This document shows, piece by piece, positions 50,327-60,612 of a stretch of DNA of 64,000 nt. How positions within the stretch are numbered: the first letter of the stretch is position 1; the number at the start of each line of letters is the position of its first letter. The stretch covers positions 34,923 to 98,922 of the forward strand of contig CM041204.1 of the NCBI GenBank assembly GCA_023078555.1, read 5' to 3'. Below the pieces are notes generated by a model. That model worked only from the letters and a program-made list of their open reading frames with translations. It was not told the origin of the DNA and ran no database searches. The stretch comes from Ulva prolifera (lineage: Eukaryota > Chlorophyta > Ulvophyceae > Ulvales > Ulvaceae). A program made the translations under genes and the position numbers.

Positions 50327-50663
50327 GGTAGCCAGCCGGACTTAAGCATTCTTGTGAAGATGTTCAACGATAGCGCGGCCTCTGGTGTTTGTCGTCCCTA
50401 TGATGGCATTACGTCCCACGAAGACCTCCCTGTCGCATCCCATGTTCGCCCTGACGCCACAATCCCAGGCGAGGCGCCGGGGTATCGAGGCAGCCAAACC
50501 TTTGAAGGCGGACCGCGCGACGACGCTACATCGGCATACCATTCAAAGCACGGAGCAGCAAAGCATGTGCGAATGACGCGATATGTTAGCTGTGCCTACG
50601 ATACGACCATCCACAGTACGGGCCATAGACGTGTGTTAATTCCGCTTTGTCTAATCATCCACC
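50327..50663. promoter_or_regulatory. Divergent intergenic region in transposon
   Basis: These 337 bp separate the start codons of the transposase (minus) and the unknown plus-strand ORF. Both promoters must lie here if both start codons are right. No clear TATA or repeat is visible. Confidence 0.4.
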
Positions 50664-51386
50664 ATGTCCAACCTGCAGTTCACGTTCCTCCGCGCGGCGC
50701 CCGTCGTCATCGAGAAAGAAGTTGTAGATGACGCAGACAACGGAGCAGGGATGCTTGACGTGCTGGTCAGCAACGTGTGGAGCAGAGGTGCCGGCGTCGA
50801 CGGGTTGACTTTGACGTCAACCGTCGACAAAGACAGCTCCGTTGATATCGACAGTGTCGAGAAACTGATGACGTGCGTAAGGTACTTCTTCAGGAAAGGC
50901 ACTATCGCTGGACTGCTGAAGCCGCCCGTGCTGGTGAAGGCGCTGGGCAAGGGCAGAGGGAGCGTGGGACAAGCGTCGGCAGCAGTCGGCACTGCACACT
51001 CCACAGCTACGGCCTTGACTGCGGACCCGGAAGCTGACAGGCGGTGGGAAACGATGAAGGATGCGGTGATGATGTGGACGGAAGGGATGAGATCCAAGGT
51101 GGCGGGAATGGCCGATGCCCACACGCAAGGCAAGAAGGTGCAGGGACTAGTGAACCTGGCCCTCCCAGACGACGAGAAGGTGTGGGTCGGGAGTATTCTA
51201 ACGAAAACGCGGGCGGACGCACTCGGCAAAGCTGCACATGGGGTACGGCTGCTGTCTCCGACTAACAACGTGATTGCAAACTGGGGTCCACTACCACCCC
51301 GTCAGGCCCACGGGATCCCATGCCACCGACTGTCAGTGTTGTGTCTTGGCGCGTCAGAGTCGCCATTCGCGGTCAGTATGCAGTGA
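50664..51386 (+). CDS. Unknown 240-residue protein of the transposon
   Basis: One uninterrupted frame from ATG (MSNLQFTFLRAAPVVIEKEV) to TGA. Features seen: a basic helical middle (VRYFFRKGTIAGLLKPPVL), an Asp/Trp-containing segment (RRWETMKDAVMMWTEGMRSK) and KVWVGSILTKTRADALGKAA. There is no signal peptide, membrane segment or recognised family. It is divergent from the transposase with 337 bp between, suggesting co-mobilised cargo or a regulatory partner. The last 35 residues could be replaced by a spliced exon, because another frame continues to about 51470. Confidence 0.55.
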   Translation: MSNLQFTFLRAAPVVIEKEVVDDADNGAGMLDVLVSNVWSRGAGVDGLTLTSTVDKDSSVDIDSVEKLMTCVRYFFRKGTIAGLLKPPVLVKALGKGRGSVGQASAAVGTAHSTATALTADPEADRRWETMKDAVMMWTEGMRSKVAGMADAHTQGKKVQGLVNLALPDDEKVWVGSILTKTRADALGKAAHGVRLLSPTNNVIANWGPLPPRQAHGIPCHRLSVLCLGASESPFAVSMQ

Positions 51387-51596
51387 CGGGTATCGTGTAC
51401 AGGTCGGCAGAACAGGTGAAGCGTACAAAGCTGCGACTAATATCAATCATGCTTTCTACCGCCAGCACGCCCATTTGAACGCCGTGACCAAAGAGTGTGC
51501 CTCTGCTGATGCTCGGGTTATGCCGTGCCTGTTGCCGTGCCCATGCCGTACCTGCTGCCGTGTGTAACGACTGTGAAGTCAAGAGACATAGAAGAA

Positions 51597-51686
51597 GAGA
51601 TCTGTCGTCTACCCTTTAAGGTTCAGCTGCTTATATACTATGAGATCTGTCGTCTACCCTTTAAGGTCCAGCTGCTTATATACTAT
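51597..51686 (+). repeat. 45 bp direct repeat, two units, TATA-containing
   Basis: Two units at 51597 and 51642: GAGATCTGTCGTCTACCCTT ... CAGCTGCTTATATACTAT. Each includes a TATATA core. It lies 210 bp after the unknown ORF and may be sub-terminal transposon sequence or a duplicated promoter. Confidence 0.8.
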
Positions 51687-51969
51687 AAGACAGCCTGTGT
51701 ACGACACCTGCCACAGTGTGCTGAGCTCAGCCCACTGTTCCCCGTACTGTGACGTATCGTCACACCGTGCCCAACGGTGGCGGAGAAGGGAAGCACACAG
51801 TATCCGCCCAAACGGAGGTGACCCGATGTGCAGGAAGTATGCGAGACGGGCGTGGGACCATAACACGGGCCTGCGGAGGAATCCCAGCGCCCGCGAGCAG
51901 AGGAAGCTGCTCGCGGCAATGAATGTGTTCCAGAACACCAAGGCATGTCCTCCACCTTGGTCAGAGTTG

Positions 51970-52395
51970 GAGTGGCCATTCGCCGAATGGCCACCCCAGC
52001 GCGTCCTGCGTTGTGTTGCACTGCACGCGCCCGGAGTGGCCATTCGCCGAGTGGCCACTCCAGCGCGTCATGCATTGTGTTGCACTGCACGCGCCCGGAG
52101 TGGCCATTCGCCGAATTGGCCACTCCAGCGCTGTCATGCATGTGTTGCACTGCACGCGCCCGGAGTGGCCATTCGCCGAATGGCCACTCCAGCGCGTCAT
52201 GCATTGTGTTGCACTGCACGCGCCCGGAGTGGCCATTCGCCGAATGGCCACTCCAGCGCGTCATGCATTGTGTTGCACTGCACGCGCCCGGAGTGGCCAT
52301 TCGCCGAATGGCCACTCCAGCGCTCATGCATTGTGTTGCACTGCACGCGCCCGGAGTGTCCATTCGCCGAATGGCCACTCCAGCGCGGCGCGGCC
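51970..52395. repeat. Palindrome array 2: seven hairpins, ~64 bp period
   Basis: Hairpins start at 51970, 52034, 52098, 52163, 52227, 52291 and 52354. Arms are GGAGTGGCCATTCG with a single C centre. The spacer is about 35 bp, with CAGCGCGTCATGCATTGTGT and TGCACTGCACGCGCC. The core is the same as in array 1 but the spacer differs. Some arms carry single mismatches. Confidence 0.9.
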
Positions 52396-52539
52396 TGCTT
52401 GAATCCGCACTTGCATGGCCACTGACCTGCCATTCGGCGACTGTGTTCCAACCAATGTGGTTCGTGCGCAGTTCACCGTGAGAGGAGACCGCTTTCCCTA
52501 TCGATAGCGAACCCATGAAAACCCCCGAGGCCTGGGCCT

Positions 52540-52707
52540 ATGGAGGACGGTGAGTATGTGTGCGAAGGAATCGCCAAGGTTGCTGCGGCCCGGCGCGCCA
52601 TCGAAGGGACCGCTGACTCTCCCGTCCAACGGGGCAAGAGACAAAGGAAGACCGAGAAGGTACAATCTCACCACACGCTGTACTGCCCGCCTGAGGTTGG
52701 CCATTAA
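52540..52707 (+). CDS. Small basic ORF or exon, unknown
   Basis: 55 codons: MEDGEYVCEGIAKVAAARRA, then a basic stretch PVQRGKRQRKTEK resembling a nuclear localisation signal, with TAA after GH. A donor-like GTACAATC follows TEK, so it may be an exon. No family is recognised and there is no second exon I can prove; 52708-53600 has only short frames. Confidence 0.25.
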   Translation: MEDGEYVCEGIAKVAAARRAIEGTADSPVQRGKRQRKTEKVQSHHTLYCPPEVGH

Positions 52708-53600
52708 GTGGTACCGGGATTGTACGGGCGCCTGTGTGAGCGGCATGTGCCATCATTCGAGGCAGCCATGCGTGTACAGGCTCCTACCGCATCAAAGTCA
52801 GGAAGACGGGGCACTCATTCCAACAGCGGACGGCGCACAATGCTCGCTGACTTTTCTCCCCGGCGGCCAGGGCTAGAACCAAGGGCAGACCGCACTGCTG
52901 ATAAGGACAGTGAGCACCAGCCGGACGTGGAAGAGGTGGGGTCANCCCTCTAACCTGCCTCTCGAAGCCGAAGCTCCGAATCTGTCCGTGCGTACATCTG
53001 TGCCTCACCCGCGCCACTACAATCATGTAACACACCAGTGCCGTGCCTAGGGCATCAGCTGCTGCCCAACTTCCCTGTTCCGCATGCCTTTTCCATATTG
53101 CCAGCAGCTGCTTGAGGAATTCCCACATCATGTGGAGGCCTCGCACACATCCTCTGGAGTTAACTGGCAAGTCAACGATATCGATCAATGTGTGACAGAA
53201 CATCATGCGTACTTGGGTGCAGACAGACAGCAGTTCCACGATTTAGAATTGAATTCAATTCGATTCGAGTTGATGGATGCCCCAGGCTCGCCCATGCATG
53301 CAGGTTGCTTGAAATTGAGCCTCGAAAGCCTCTGTAGCCATTCAACTTCGCAGACAAAAGACTCACCAGCACACACACAGAAACCCGCCAGCTTGATTGC
53401 AGGAGTGAGCGCAAAGCGAAGGCTCCAAGAGACTCTGGCCCTGGCTCTCCGGAACAGCACGATCACTGCCTGCACACCTCGCTCGTAGCCTCCACGGACA
53501 CCTGCGTGCACCAGCCACAGGCGTCATCGCTCGATCGTCGACGCCCGCAGGACCGTATTCGTGCTCCGGAGCTCTGATATCCTGGCCTGCACTGCAACGC

Positions 53601-54008
53601 ATGATGCTCAGCTCGGCCACAAGTTCACGCAGCCGCAACGGCAGTGCCTCGAGCGGAAGTCAGGGTGCCCGGTCGCGGGTCGCGCTGCGCGCGCTGCTGT
53701 GCGTGCTGGGCCTGCTCGGCATCTCTAGCACAGCATGCCACGCCGCAGCACAGCAGCCCTCCACTGCGGGCGCCGAGGAGCTGCGGCGCGCGGATGGCGC
53801 CGCTGGCGGCAGCGTGACTGCACATATGCATGGCACTCATGCGCATGGCCCCGAGCGTCTCTGGCCTGATCGTGAAGCCGCCGCTGACGTCCGGGGTGCA
53901 GCGTCAGGGGAGGGGGAGGTCCGCTCCGAAGGGGGCGCAGGTGAGGGGGCAGGAGACGGGGAGCGCGCGTCGAGCTTGCCGACAGCTCAGGCTTCAGTGC
54001 ACTGGCAG
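53601..54008 (+). CDS. First exon of a secreted-protein gene (paralog A)
   Basis: ATG at 53601. A basic Ser-rich start is followed by a hydrophobic core, ALLCVLGLLGISSTACHAAA, a clear signal peptide with cleavage expected after the Ala run. The rest is low-complexity (Ala/Gly/Glu). The donor GTGAGT follows HWQ at 54008 in phase 0. The paralogous exon at 63657-63878 has the same signal peptide and phase-0 donor. The next exon is uncertain; the coding-like stretch from 54940 is a candidate but phases were not matched. Confidence 0.55.
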
Positions 54009-54563
54009 GTGAGTCTCTGCCCCCAGCTCGCCACCAAGTGCAGCTGCATGCATGGGGTGCATGCACCTGGGGCCACCGGTTGCATGCATGGGATCCTACG
54101 GACCCCGCGGTGCGCCCCCCGCCCACCGTGCACATCAGCACATCATGCTGACAGCTCTGTTCTTTGAAATGACGCAAGAGGACTCGATGATGTGAACACT
54201 TTCGCATCAGCTGATTGTGAAAGCCGGCTGGTGGCCACTTTGTGTGGCCACACTCAGAGACACGCCTGGCTACACACGTACATAACCAAAACACCCCGAA
54301 ATGCTTAATGACAATGGTCCGCATACTTTTTACAATCACTGACCAGACAGACAGGCCCGCGCGTGAGGGTGCGCCGAACTGCCATCTGTCGCACCGTGCG
54401 GCGTCGTCAGATTGCAGCCCAGTACGACCCTGTATGGATTTGGATTAACACTGTACAGCCGTAGCTTCCGCTCGTTGTATCCGAGGCCTGTGTGCTCACA
54501 GGACACATGAGCAGGTCTGCGCGCCTCCACCAATTGCCCTTCTGCCCCTATAGCTATATGCGC

Positions 54564-54568
54564 ATATA

Positions 54569-54637
<69 letters not shown>

Positions 54638-54661
54638 TATATATATATATATATATAGTAG

Positions 54662-54700
<39 letters not shown>
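54564..54700. repeat. AT microsatellite
   Basis: About 137 bp of (TA)n with occasional G interruptions. It lies between the signal-peptide exon and the Cys-rich coding stretch. Ile/Tyr-rich open frames across it are artefacts. Confidence 0.97.
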
Positions 54701-54934
54701 GGGCACCTTGATCTGCAATCGGCACCAGCACGCCCTGTGCTTGCAAGACGCCCTCCGTTCCTGCTGACCAGTCTGTGGCTTACAGAGTGTGTGGGGTTCG
54801 CCACCATCGCATGAGTCAGCACCGCGGGCCCATGGGGGTGGCCCTCCCGCTCTCGCAACACCGCAGCCCCCACAGCCCCTCACCCTGACTCGCCCCCTCT
54901 CGCCACCCGCAGCACCCGCTCCGACCTCGCCCAT

Positions 54935-56506
54935 GCAGGGAGCGGCTCGGGAGGCGTGCGCCAGATCCTCATGGCCAAGAAGGGCAAAGGAAAGATGGCG
55001 AAGAAGCTCGCTGCGCTCCCACGGTGCAACCGCTGCTTCATCACACAATGCTTCCGAAGCAAGAAGGCAAGGCAGCGATCCCGCTGCGTCGGCAAATGCA
55101 AGAAGAAGGGCCGGATGTTCACTTGCAGCTCGACGAAAGGCGACTTCAAGACGTGCATCCGGCAGGGACAAGTGCTGGGACGCGTCCTGCGACGACGACG
55201 AGTTCAACGTCCCGGTGGAGCCGCTCATCCCGCTTGCCGGAGTCGTCGTCTCCGCGCCGGTTCCGTACATCCGTGTGTCGTGACGACCAACCACCCGACC
55301 GGCTGCCCGGCCCCCGGCGCACCGATCTTACACGGCGGAGGCACCCTGCAGCTGGCTTCCAGCACCTGCGTCAGCCACGAACACCGCCTATCGGAATGCG
55401 AAAGCCCGTACCTTCCGTTCGGCTACTTGCAGTGTACAGTCAATTTGATAGCCCCATGAGAGGCTTCACCAGCGTGGTGCGCACTTGAGAATAGGCCGTG
55501 CCGATACGGCGAGTTGACGCCGCGGATCTCCCATTCACGGCCACCGGCTTTGAGCCAACTCCTGAGAGCGACAGGACTGACTACAGCCCTGACAACGTGC
55601 TCAGGATCCGCACGAGCCTGCCCGAACAGTCCGTCGAGGGTGATCGGCCGACCTATGCAATACAATGCGACGCTGACGGCGGAGCAGGGCGAGGTTGAAG
55701 TCACGATCGATGTCACGCTGGCCTACTTCCGCCCGCATCTCGGTGCTCGCTGACCGCTTCACGTACACCGGGGCTTACGCGGACGGCTACAGCGGGGCCA
55801 GACTATGAAAAAACTCAAAGCACCACGAAGGAAGAATACATTTTTGCGTTCGCCGGCGATGGGGATTATGACCCTCGGCTACCGCAGCTCGGGCCACCCG
55901 AACTTCACGCCAGATGACCGAGGCGGCCTCGATTACATGTACGTGTATCCTGGCAACGACGCCAAGAGGGCGTGGGGATTGCGTCTTACGTAATATACAA
56001 CAGCGATGCTGATGGCGGGAGCAGTGGTGATGGGTGAATACGACGCCATCGTTGGCGTAGACGGCAGCGATGCCGATATCGAGGCCGCTGCGTACGATTA
56101 CACGGTGGACGAGGAGGCGACAGAGTATTACTTCCAGTACAACAAGTACACCCTGGAGCCGGAGAGGCAAGACTGCGACCTGAAGTGCTCGTTTGAGGGT
56201 GGGGGGGTGCTGGGTAACGTGCGGGAATTATACGGGGTGGAAGGGCCGTACAGCGTGTACTACTTGAACCCGGTGCCCGAGCCTACTGCACAGCAGCTGA
56301 GGTTCAACCCCGAACGGATACAATTTCGACAGCAACTTGCTGACGCTGTGCCGACAGAAAACTGTCCAGCATGCCCTGTAGAGTACGGCGGACCGCCGGA
56401 CGGCGCCCCAATTGACATTGCCCGCGGCACGCCGCTCGAGCCCGGCCCGTTGAGGTGTTTCTGCGTGATGTGCCAGAGGAGGAGCGATTTGATGCTGGAG
56501 AGGTGA
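54935..56506 (+). pseudogene. Decayed Cys-rich and acidic coding stretch, frame-broken
   Basis: Coding-like pieces succeed one another in changing frames: a basic Cys-rich part at 54960-55160 (LPRCNRCFITQCFRSKKA, CVGKCKKKGRMFTC), then KCWDASCDDDEFNVPVEPL to TGA near 55283, NHPTGCPAPGAPIL, FEPTPESDRTDYSPDNVL, TLTAEQGEVEVTIDVTLAYF, RGGLDYMYVYPGNDA, and MGEYDAIVGVDGSDADIEAA continuing to 56506. Each piece looks protein-like (acidic, beta-rich), but single-base frame changes separate them, for example near 55168 and 55660. No family is recognised. It may be the later exons of the signal-peptide gene at 53601, a decayed intronless gene, or a gene hit by assembly indels. Confidence 0.4.
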
Positions 56507-56588
56507 GGGATACTCCGTATACGTAGAGTTACGGGAGAACTTCGAGGGTCACATGGAGTGTTGCACAGCACCTGGTGCCTGCACACGC

Positions 56589-56686
56589 GTGTTGGGTCGC
56601 TTTACGGATTTTCCAGGACTGCCACCCCGAAATTAGATCTGAATATTCGGAATTTTTCCATGCGATCGGGCCCAATGACCTAACAC
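56589..56686 (+). mobile_element. MITE-like element, ~98 bp
   Basis: It starts GTGTTGGGTCGCTTT and ends CAATGACCTAACAC, imperfect terminal inverted repeats. The interior matches the copies at 59975-60071 and 9578-9672 (CAGGACTGCCACCC, GAATATTCGGAATT). Confidence 0.75.
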
Positions 56687-57180
56687 TGCTGCACATGTGC
56701 ACGTGGTTCCGATTGGCAACTCGGGTGCAGAGGTTGTGTATGGTTTTGGGCAGCCACCGGCAGTGTCGGGTCGCCGTGCGGCATGTTCTAGGGCTGCCCG
56801 CCAGGAGTTCTAATTAAAGACATGGGTGTTGAGGATGTTTGATGTACTTGATCGGGCCGACCCGGATTTTTCACCTTGGCCTAGCCTCGAAGTAGTATGT
56901 AGGAATGAGTTGGACCTGTATGACATTTCAGTAAGGACTGCTTCAGATTCGTTGGTTGTGCATCGCAGAGGGGTTTGCATTTCCCTCAAGCATGCTGATC
57001 GTGAGGGTTCCTGGGGGGGTGCTTAAGAATTGGAGAAGGATGATGCCCATGCAGAGAAGATGCAGCCTGAGATAAGGTCAGAGCAAGTGCTGTTGTATCA
57101 GCGTCATAACAGTGGATAGACGCGTGTACAAACAATCTTAAAATGTTCTTGTCGAGCAGAAGAAGGGACTGTTCACATCA
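56687..57180. other. Gene-free interval
   Basis: Only short open frames. Nothing recognisable. Confidence 0.4.
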
Positions 57181-57452
57181 TGGGGCTGCTGCTGTGACCA
57201 AGCTCAGTCCAGAAAAGCAGCATGCATCGCTTGACGGCTGCAAAGATGCGCAGACACACAGATCCATGTGTGGCGGCCGGGAGTCTGTGTCACCTGTCGG
57301 TGGTGTTCTGGATTTCGCGTAGGTGTGACGGGAGCGATGGCGTGGGTGCTCTGGACCAGGTCGCTGGGTGTGTTCCCTGACCTCCTTGCTGCTTTCAAAG
57401 TTCGTAGGGCTGCCCGCCTGATGGCCTTTATCCTCGTACCACACAGCTCCAT
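57181..57452 (+). mobile_element. SINE-like element, plus-strand copy
   Basis: Its right end GCTGCCCGCC-x-GCCTTTATCCTCGTAC matches the reverse complement of the 35167-35461 element end (GCTGCCCGCC ... GCCTTTGTCCTTGTAACA). The body has the same G/T-rich low-complexity character (GGGTGTGTTCC, GGCGTGGGTGCT). The left boundary is approximate. Confidence 0.5.
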
Positions 57453-58601
57453 GGTGGGCGCATGCCGTAGCAGTGCGCGTGAGTAGAAGTTCTAGCTGAC
57501 GACGCCTGAATGAACGAACTTGAAGGCGGTGATCCACCCACTTCACTTCCTAGCTCAGCCGACATGCTGGAGCTATTGTGAGCACATGAGCAAGCATTCT
57601 GTGTACATGAAAGCGGAGATCATTTGACCCGTTTAAACTTAAATTTACTCCGATAGACATCAGACCCGGGAGTGGTAGGCGCCAGGTGGCATCTCCGATT
57701 TGTTCACGTTGGGCATGTTCCTGAACGGTTGTCGTGAATGGCGTCACTGACAACCTGGCATGCTGATTGCGTGTGAATACAGCGGATAGACAGGAAAGAC
57801 TGGAAAGAACATTGACGGCATGGCCTGGGCTGTATGTCCCAATGGCGCTCCTTGAGGCTGGCAGCGTACAAGCGAAGAGCATCGAATGAGCCAAATGCTT
57901 CCAAAGTGTAGTTAACACGGTGTGATCGTCATTGGCAAGGCTACTTCCCTGCAGCCGCACACAGGGCGAACACGCGACATGGGTGCCTTGCAGCGTGCCT
58001 GCAGAGGTTGCGTGTGCAGTCGCCGCGCACCAAGCAGGACTACGAATGCAATAGATAAGTCTCAAGCTTCTGGATCATCTACTGATGAGCCCTGTGCGGA
58101 CAAACGGTCGTTGCTGCCGCTCTTGGCGTGCTCGGCGACAAGAGCGAGAATCACCTGCTACCTCCAGCATCACGCAGACCCAGACGCGGAGCTTTATCTT
58201 GAGATTTTATGACAAGATGGAGCCAATCCATGTGCGCATGCGCCCAGTGCTTTCATCCTTTGACTCGAGATGTCGCGGAAGCTGCCTGCTGCGAAGACGA
58301 TCGATGATCCACCGAGATCCACTCTCGCTGCAGCCACGAAAAATTCTGCATAACAATCGCGAGACAAGAGTATGCGAGGTACATTGTCATGCGGCGACAT
58401 CAACAAGCACATTCGGCCACGAGGTCTGGCATTCCCTGAAGTTGCGCTGCAAAATAGAGCACGGGCCCGTATCAATTGCGGAGCCACCACGAGAAATTGC
58501 AGGTTCCGCGCAAGAGATTCGCTCAGAAAGAGGCAGGTGGTGCCCACGATCTGTTTCGTGGCAGATCCCGCCTGTGCGTGCCTCTCGCCATGCTCGAGAA
58601 G
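57453..58601. other. Gene-free interval
   Basis: Overlapping open frames of up to about 180 codons on both strands (58085-58624 plus, 58194-58637 minus) show no domain, signal or splice support. I see no gene I can defend. Confidence 0.35.
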
Positions 58602-58882
58602 TGTGGCAATATGAGCTCTGTTAGCTGCTATGATCACTAGTCATACAGTACAGACTCCTGTCAATTGCCAGTCAAAGATGTTACAGAATAACTATGCCGT
58701 GTGTCTCACCTGTGGCAATATGAGCTCTGTTAGCTGCTATGATCACTAGTCATACAGTACAGACTCCTGCACCACGTAGTACGCTCAGCACACTGTTCTC
58801 TGCTGTAGTCAGTAGACAGACACACACAAACAGCAAAGCATTCTCACCTGTCAATTGCCAGTCAAAGATGACCTGGAATTGA
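58602..58882 (+). repeat. Interleaved direct repeats
   Basis: A ~58 bp block (TGGCAATATGAGCTCTGTTA ... ACAGACTCCTG) occurs at 58602 and 58711. A 22 bp block (GTCAATTGCCAGTCAAAGATG) occurs at 58660 and 58850. The order suggests a local duplication with partial deletion. Confidence 0.85.
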
Positions 58883-59136
58883 CAGCTACGTCCTATATTC
58901 TGTGCTCTAGGCAGCCGACCTACGGTCTGCCCGCAGACTCACAGCCAAATGCATGTGATCTGCTGCACTCGCGTTATAACAGCTACGACACGCTTGCACC
59001 AGGGGAGCTCTGCTTCCCACACACCCCCTCAAGCGCTGTCCGTTTCAGCATCGATCCGACCACTGCCTCTCTGGACTTACGCTGGTCCCGTGATCCTATG
59101 CCCACTTAACGCGACACGAGTGGCCGCGACCTGACT

Positions 59137-59227
59137 GTGCAAGGCGGGTGTCGAACTACCGACCTCACGAACCCAACTTTTGTGGCAATCCAGTGATATG
59201 GCCGCTATACCACTGGATCCTTGCACG
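59137..59227 (-). repeat. tRNA-like sequence (possible SINE head)
   Basis: Read on minus, the ends TGCAAGG and CCTTGCA form a perfect 7 bp acceptor-like stem. An A-box-like AGTGGTATAGCGG follows, then TTGCCAC (a loop that would carry a GCC anticodon) and a T-loop-like GTTCGAC. The anticodon and T stems do not pair fully, so it is a tRNA-derived relic rather than a working tRNA gene. The 60148-60290 region shares GGATTGCCACAA and has GGGTTCGA. Confidence 0.4.
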
Positions 59228-59281
59228 TCGCGACGTGCAAGGATCCAGTGGTATAGCGGCCATATCACTGGATTGCCACAA
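59180..59281. repeat. 102 bp perfect palindrome, no spacer
   Basis: Bases 59180-59230 are the exact reverse complement of 59231-59281, with the centre at TCG/CGA. The left arm is the 5' half of the tRNA-like sequence on minus. Outside the arms complementarity stops. Confidence 0.97.
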
Positions 59282-59974
59282 GAAGGCTTGCATATCAAGG
59301 CGGAGTCGGCGAAATCTTGGGGCTGCGACTCAACACATACGTGCGGAAAATTTCCAACCATTTCAGTCCATAGTCTCAATTTCTGTCTCGAGCACAGTTC
59401 TGGCTGTTGGCACCACGCTGCAGCTGGGCTTCTAGTTAGTCTTTCTAGTTGGTCTAGCTATCTGTCTAGGAGCACCCATCGCAAATCATGCTTTTCGCCC
59501 AGGGCTACACGATGAGTCATCCATCGCATGCCCATGCGCAGAGCAAGCGCGTGTTGCTGCGGTCAAGCCCAGCACAGAGGCACTGTGTCTAGCCGTGCGT
59601 GGGTGTTGCTGCATGTGTCCGAGGCTCGAGCGATTGCATCCAATGAGCCTGCTGCAGGTGACGAGCGGCAACAGTTGTCCTGCGATCCACCTGTGCGCTG
59701 CAGCTAGCGCTGGACTGCATGCACTAGACCATGACGCCGGTGTGCGTTGATGTCTGCAGCAATGAACCACAGCTGCCTCACAATGCGCCGTTTGTCGAGT
59801 CTCCTCCAGCTCCTGCAGTCCACAAGGGCGTAAGTGCAACCACCTTGAAGCAGTGACCCCCGGACGACCGGAGATAGGGAGCTGCAGCAGGCCACTGCAG
59901 TCGCGATGCTCCCTTCCAGTGGCCCAGTTCGACCCAACCACTCCACAGAGCTCCTCTGACTGTGCTCTGGTGCA

Positions 59975-60071
59975 GTGTTGGGTCGCTTTGCAGCATTTCC
60001 AGGTCTGCCACCCGGCAATGAGGCCTGAATAATCGGAATTGTCAACATGATCGCGCCCGATGACCCAACAC
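59975..60071 (+). mobile_element. MITE-like element, 97 bp, best-preserved copy
   Basis: Terminal inverted repeats GTGTTGGGTC and GACCCAACAC are perfect. Flanks TGCTCTGGTGCA (left) and TGCTCTGGTGTA (right) agree at 11 of 12 bases and may be a target duplication. There is no coding capacity, so the element is non-autonomous. Confidence 0.8.
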
Positions 60072-60485
60072 TGCTCTGGTGTACATGGCCATACTGCCAG
60101 GGCAGTACGGCGGCGCAGTGAAGTAGAAGCCATGTCACTGCATTGCCACATTTATATCGTCTGCAGACCTGTGGCCATCCATTGACTTGGCAGCTGTACC
60201 ATTGGATTGCCACAAGACCTGCCCACGACAGCCTTGGGTTCGACTGCTGCCCCAATCGGCAATCAACTGTGAATCCAACTGAGCAACCGAGGGAGGGGCA
60301 GCGTAGAACTCTGGAATGGCAGTCCCTGATGATTTGCCGCTGCGAGCATGTACAGACATGCCACGCTGCAGCCCTGCAGCACTTGCCAACTGGCCGGGCT
60401 TGTCTGCATGCTTAGCGCGGGTGCAAGTGGTTTGTCGTGACTGTCAGCTGGTAGGCTGACAGGCCATTCAGTGGAAGTGGTCAGT

Positions 60486-60612
60486 GAATCGCTTCAAACC
60501 TCGCCTGCATTTGCTAGCTTGCTACTACCACTAGCAGACTGGCGTGCACGAATCGCTTCCAACCTGGCCTGCATGCGCTGGCTTGCTGCTACCACTAGCA
60601 GCCATGGCTGTT
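60486..60612 (+). repeat. 64 bp direct repeat, two units
   Basis: Units at 60486 and 60550 share GAATCGCTTC-AACCT-GCCTGCAT and CTACCACTAGCAG. No coding role is apparent. Confidence 0.8.

Larger units (their letters stand above)
36461..52395. mobile_element. Large CACTA/EnSpm-type DNA transposon (putative extent)
   Basis: The interval contains a Tnp2 transposase gene, a Ulp1-type protease gene and two unknown genes, and is bounded by two arrays of the same hairpin core. CACTA elements of plants and algae commonly carry Tnp2, accessory proteins, Ulp1-like proteases and sub-terminal repeat arrays. Exact CACT(A/G) termini and the 3 bp target duplication were not found, so the limits are set by the hairpin arrays and are inferred. 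Confidence 0.6.

Noticed and set aside
37276-51386. Endogenous virus or Polinton/Maverick
   Set aside because: The protease motif alone is shared, but no DNA polymerase B, integrase, capsid or packaging ATPase is seen, whereas Tnp2 is clear.
51640-52516. Open frames of 160-277 codons through the second hairpin array
   Set aside because: Repeat artefacts: several overlapping frames are open at once on both strands.
54336-54873. Ile/Tyr-repeat proteins
   Set aside because: Translation of the AT microsatellite.
59486-60255. Minus-strand frames of about 180-220 codons
   Set aside because: They cross the MITE and tRNA-like repeats and have no coding signal.
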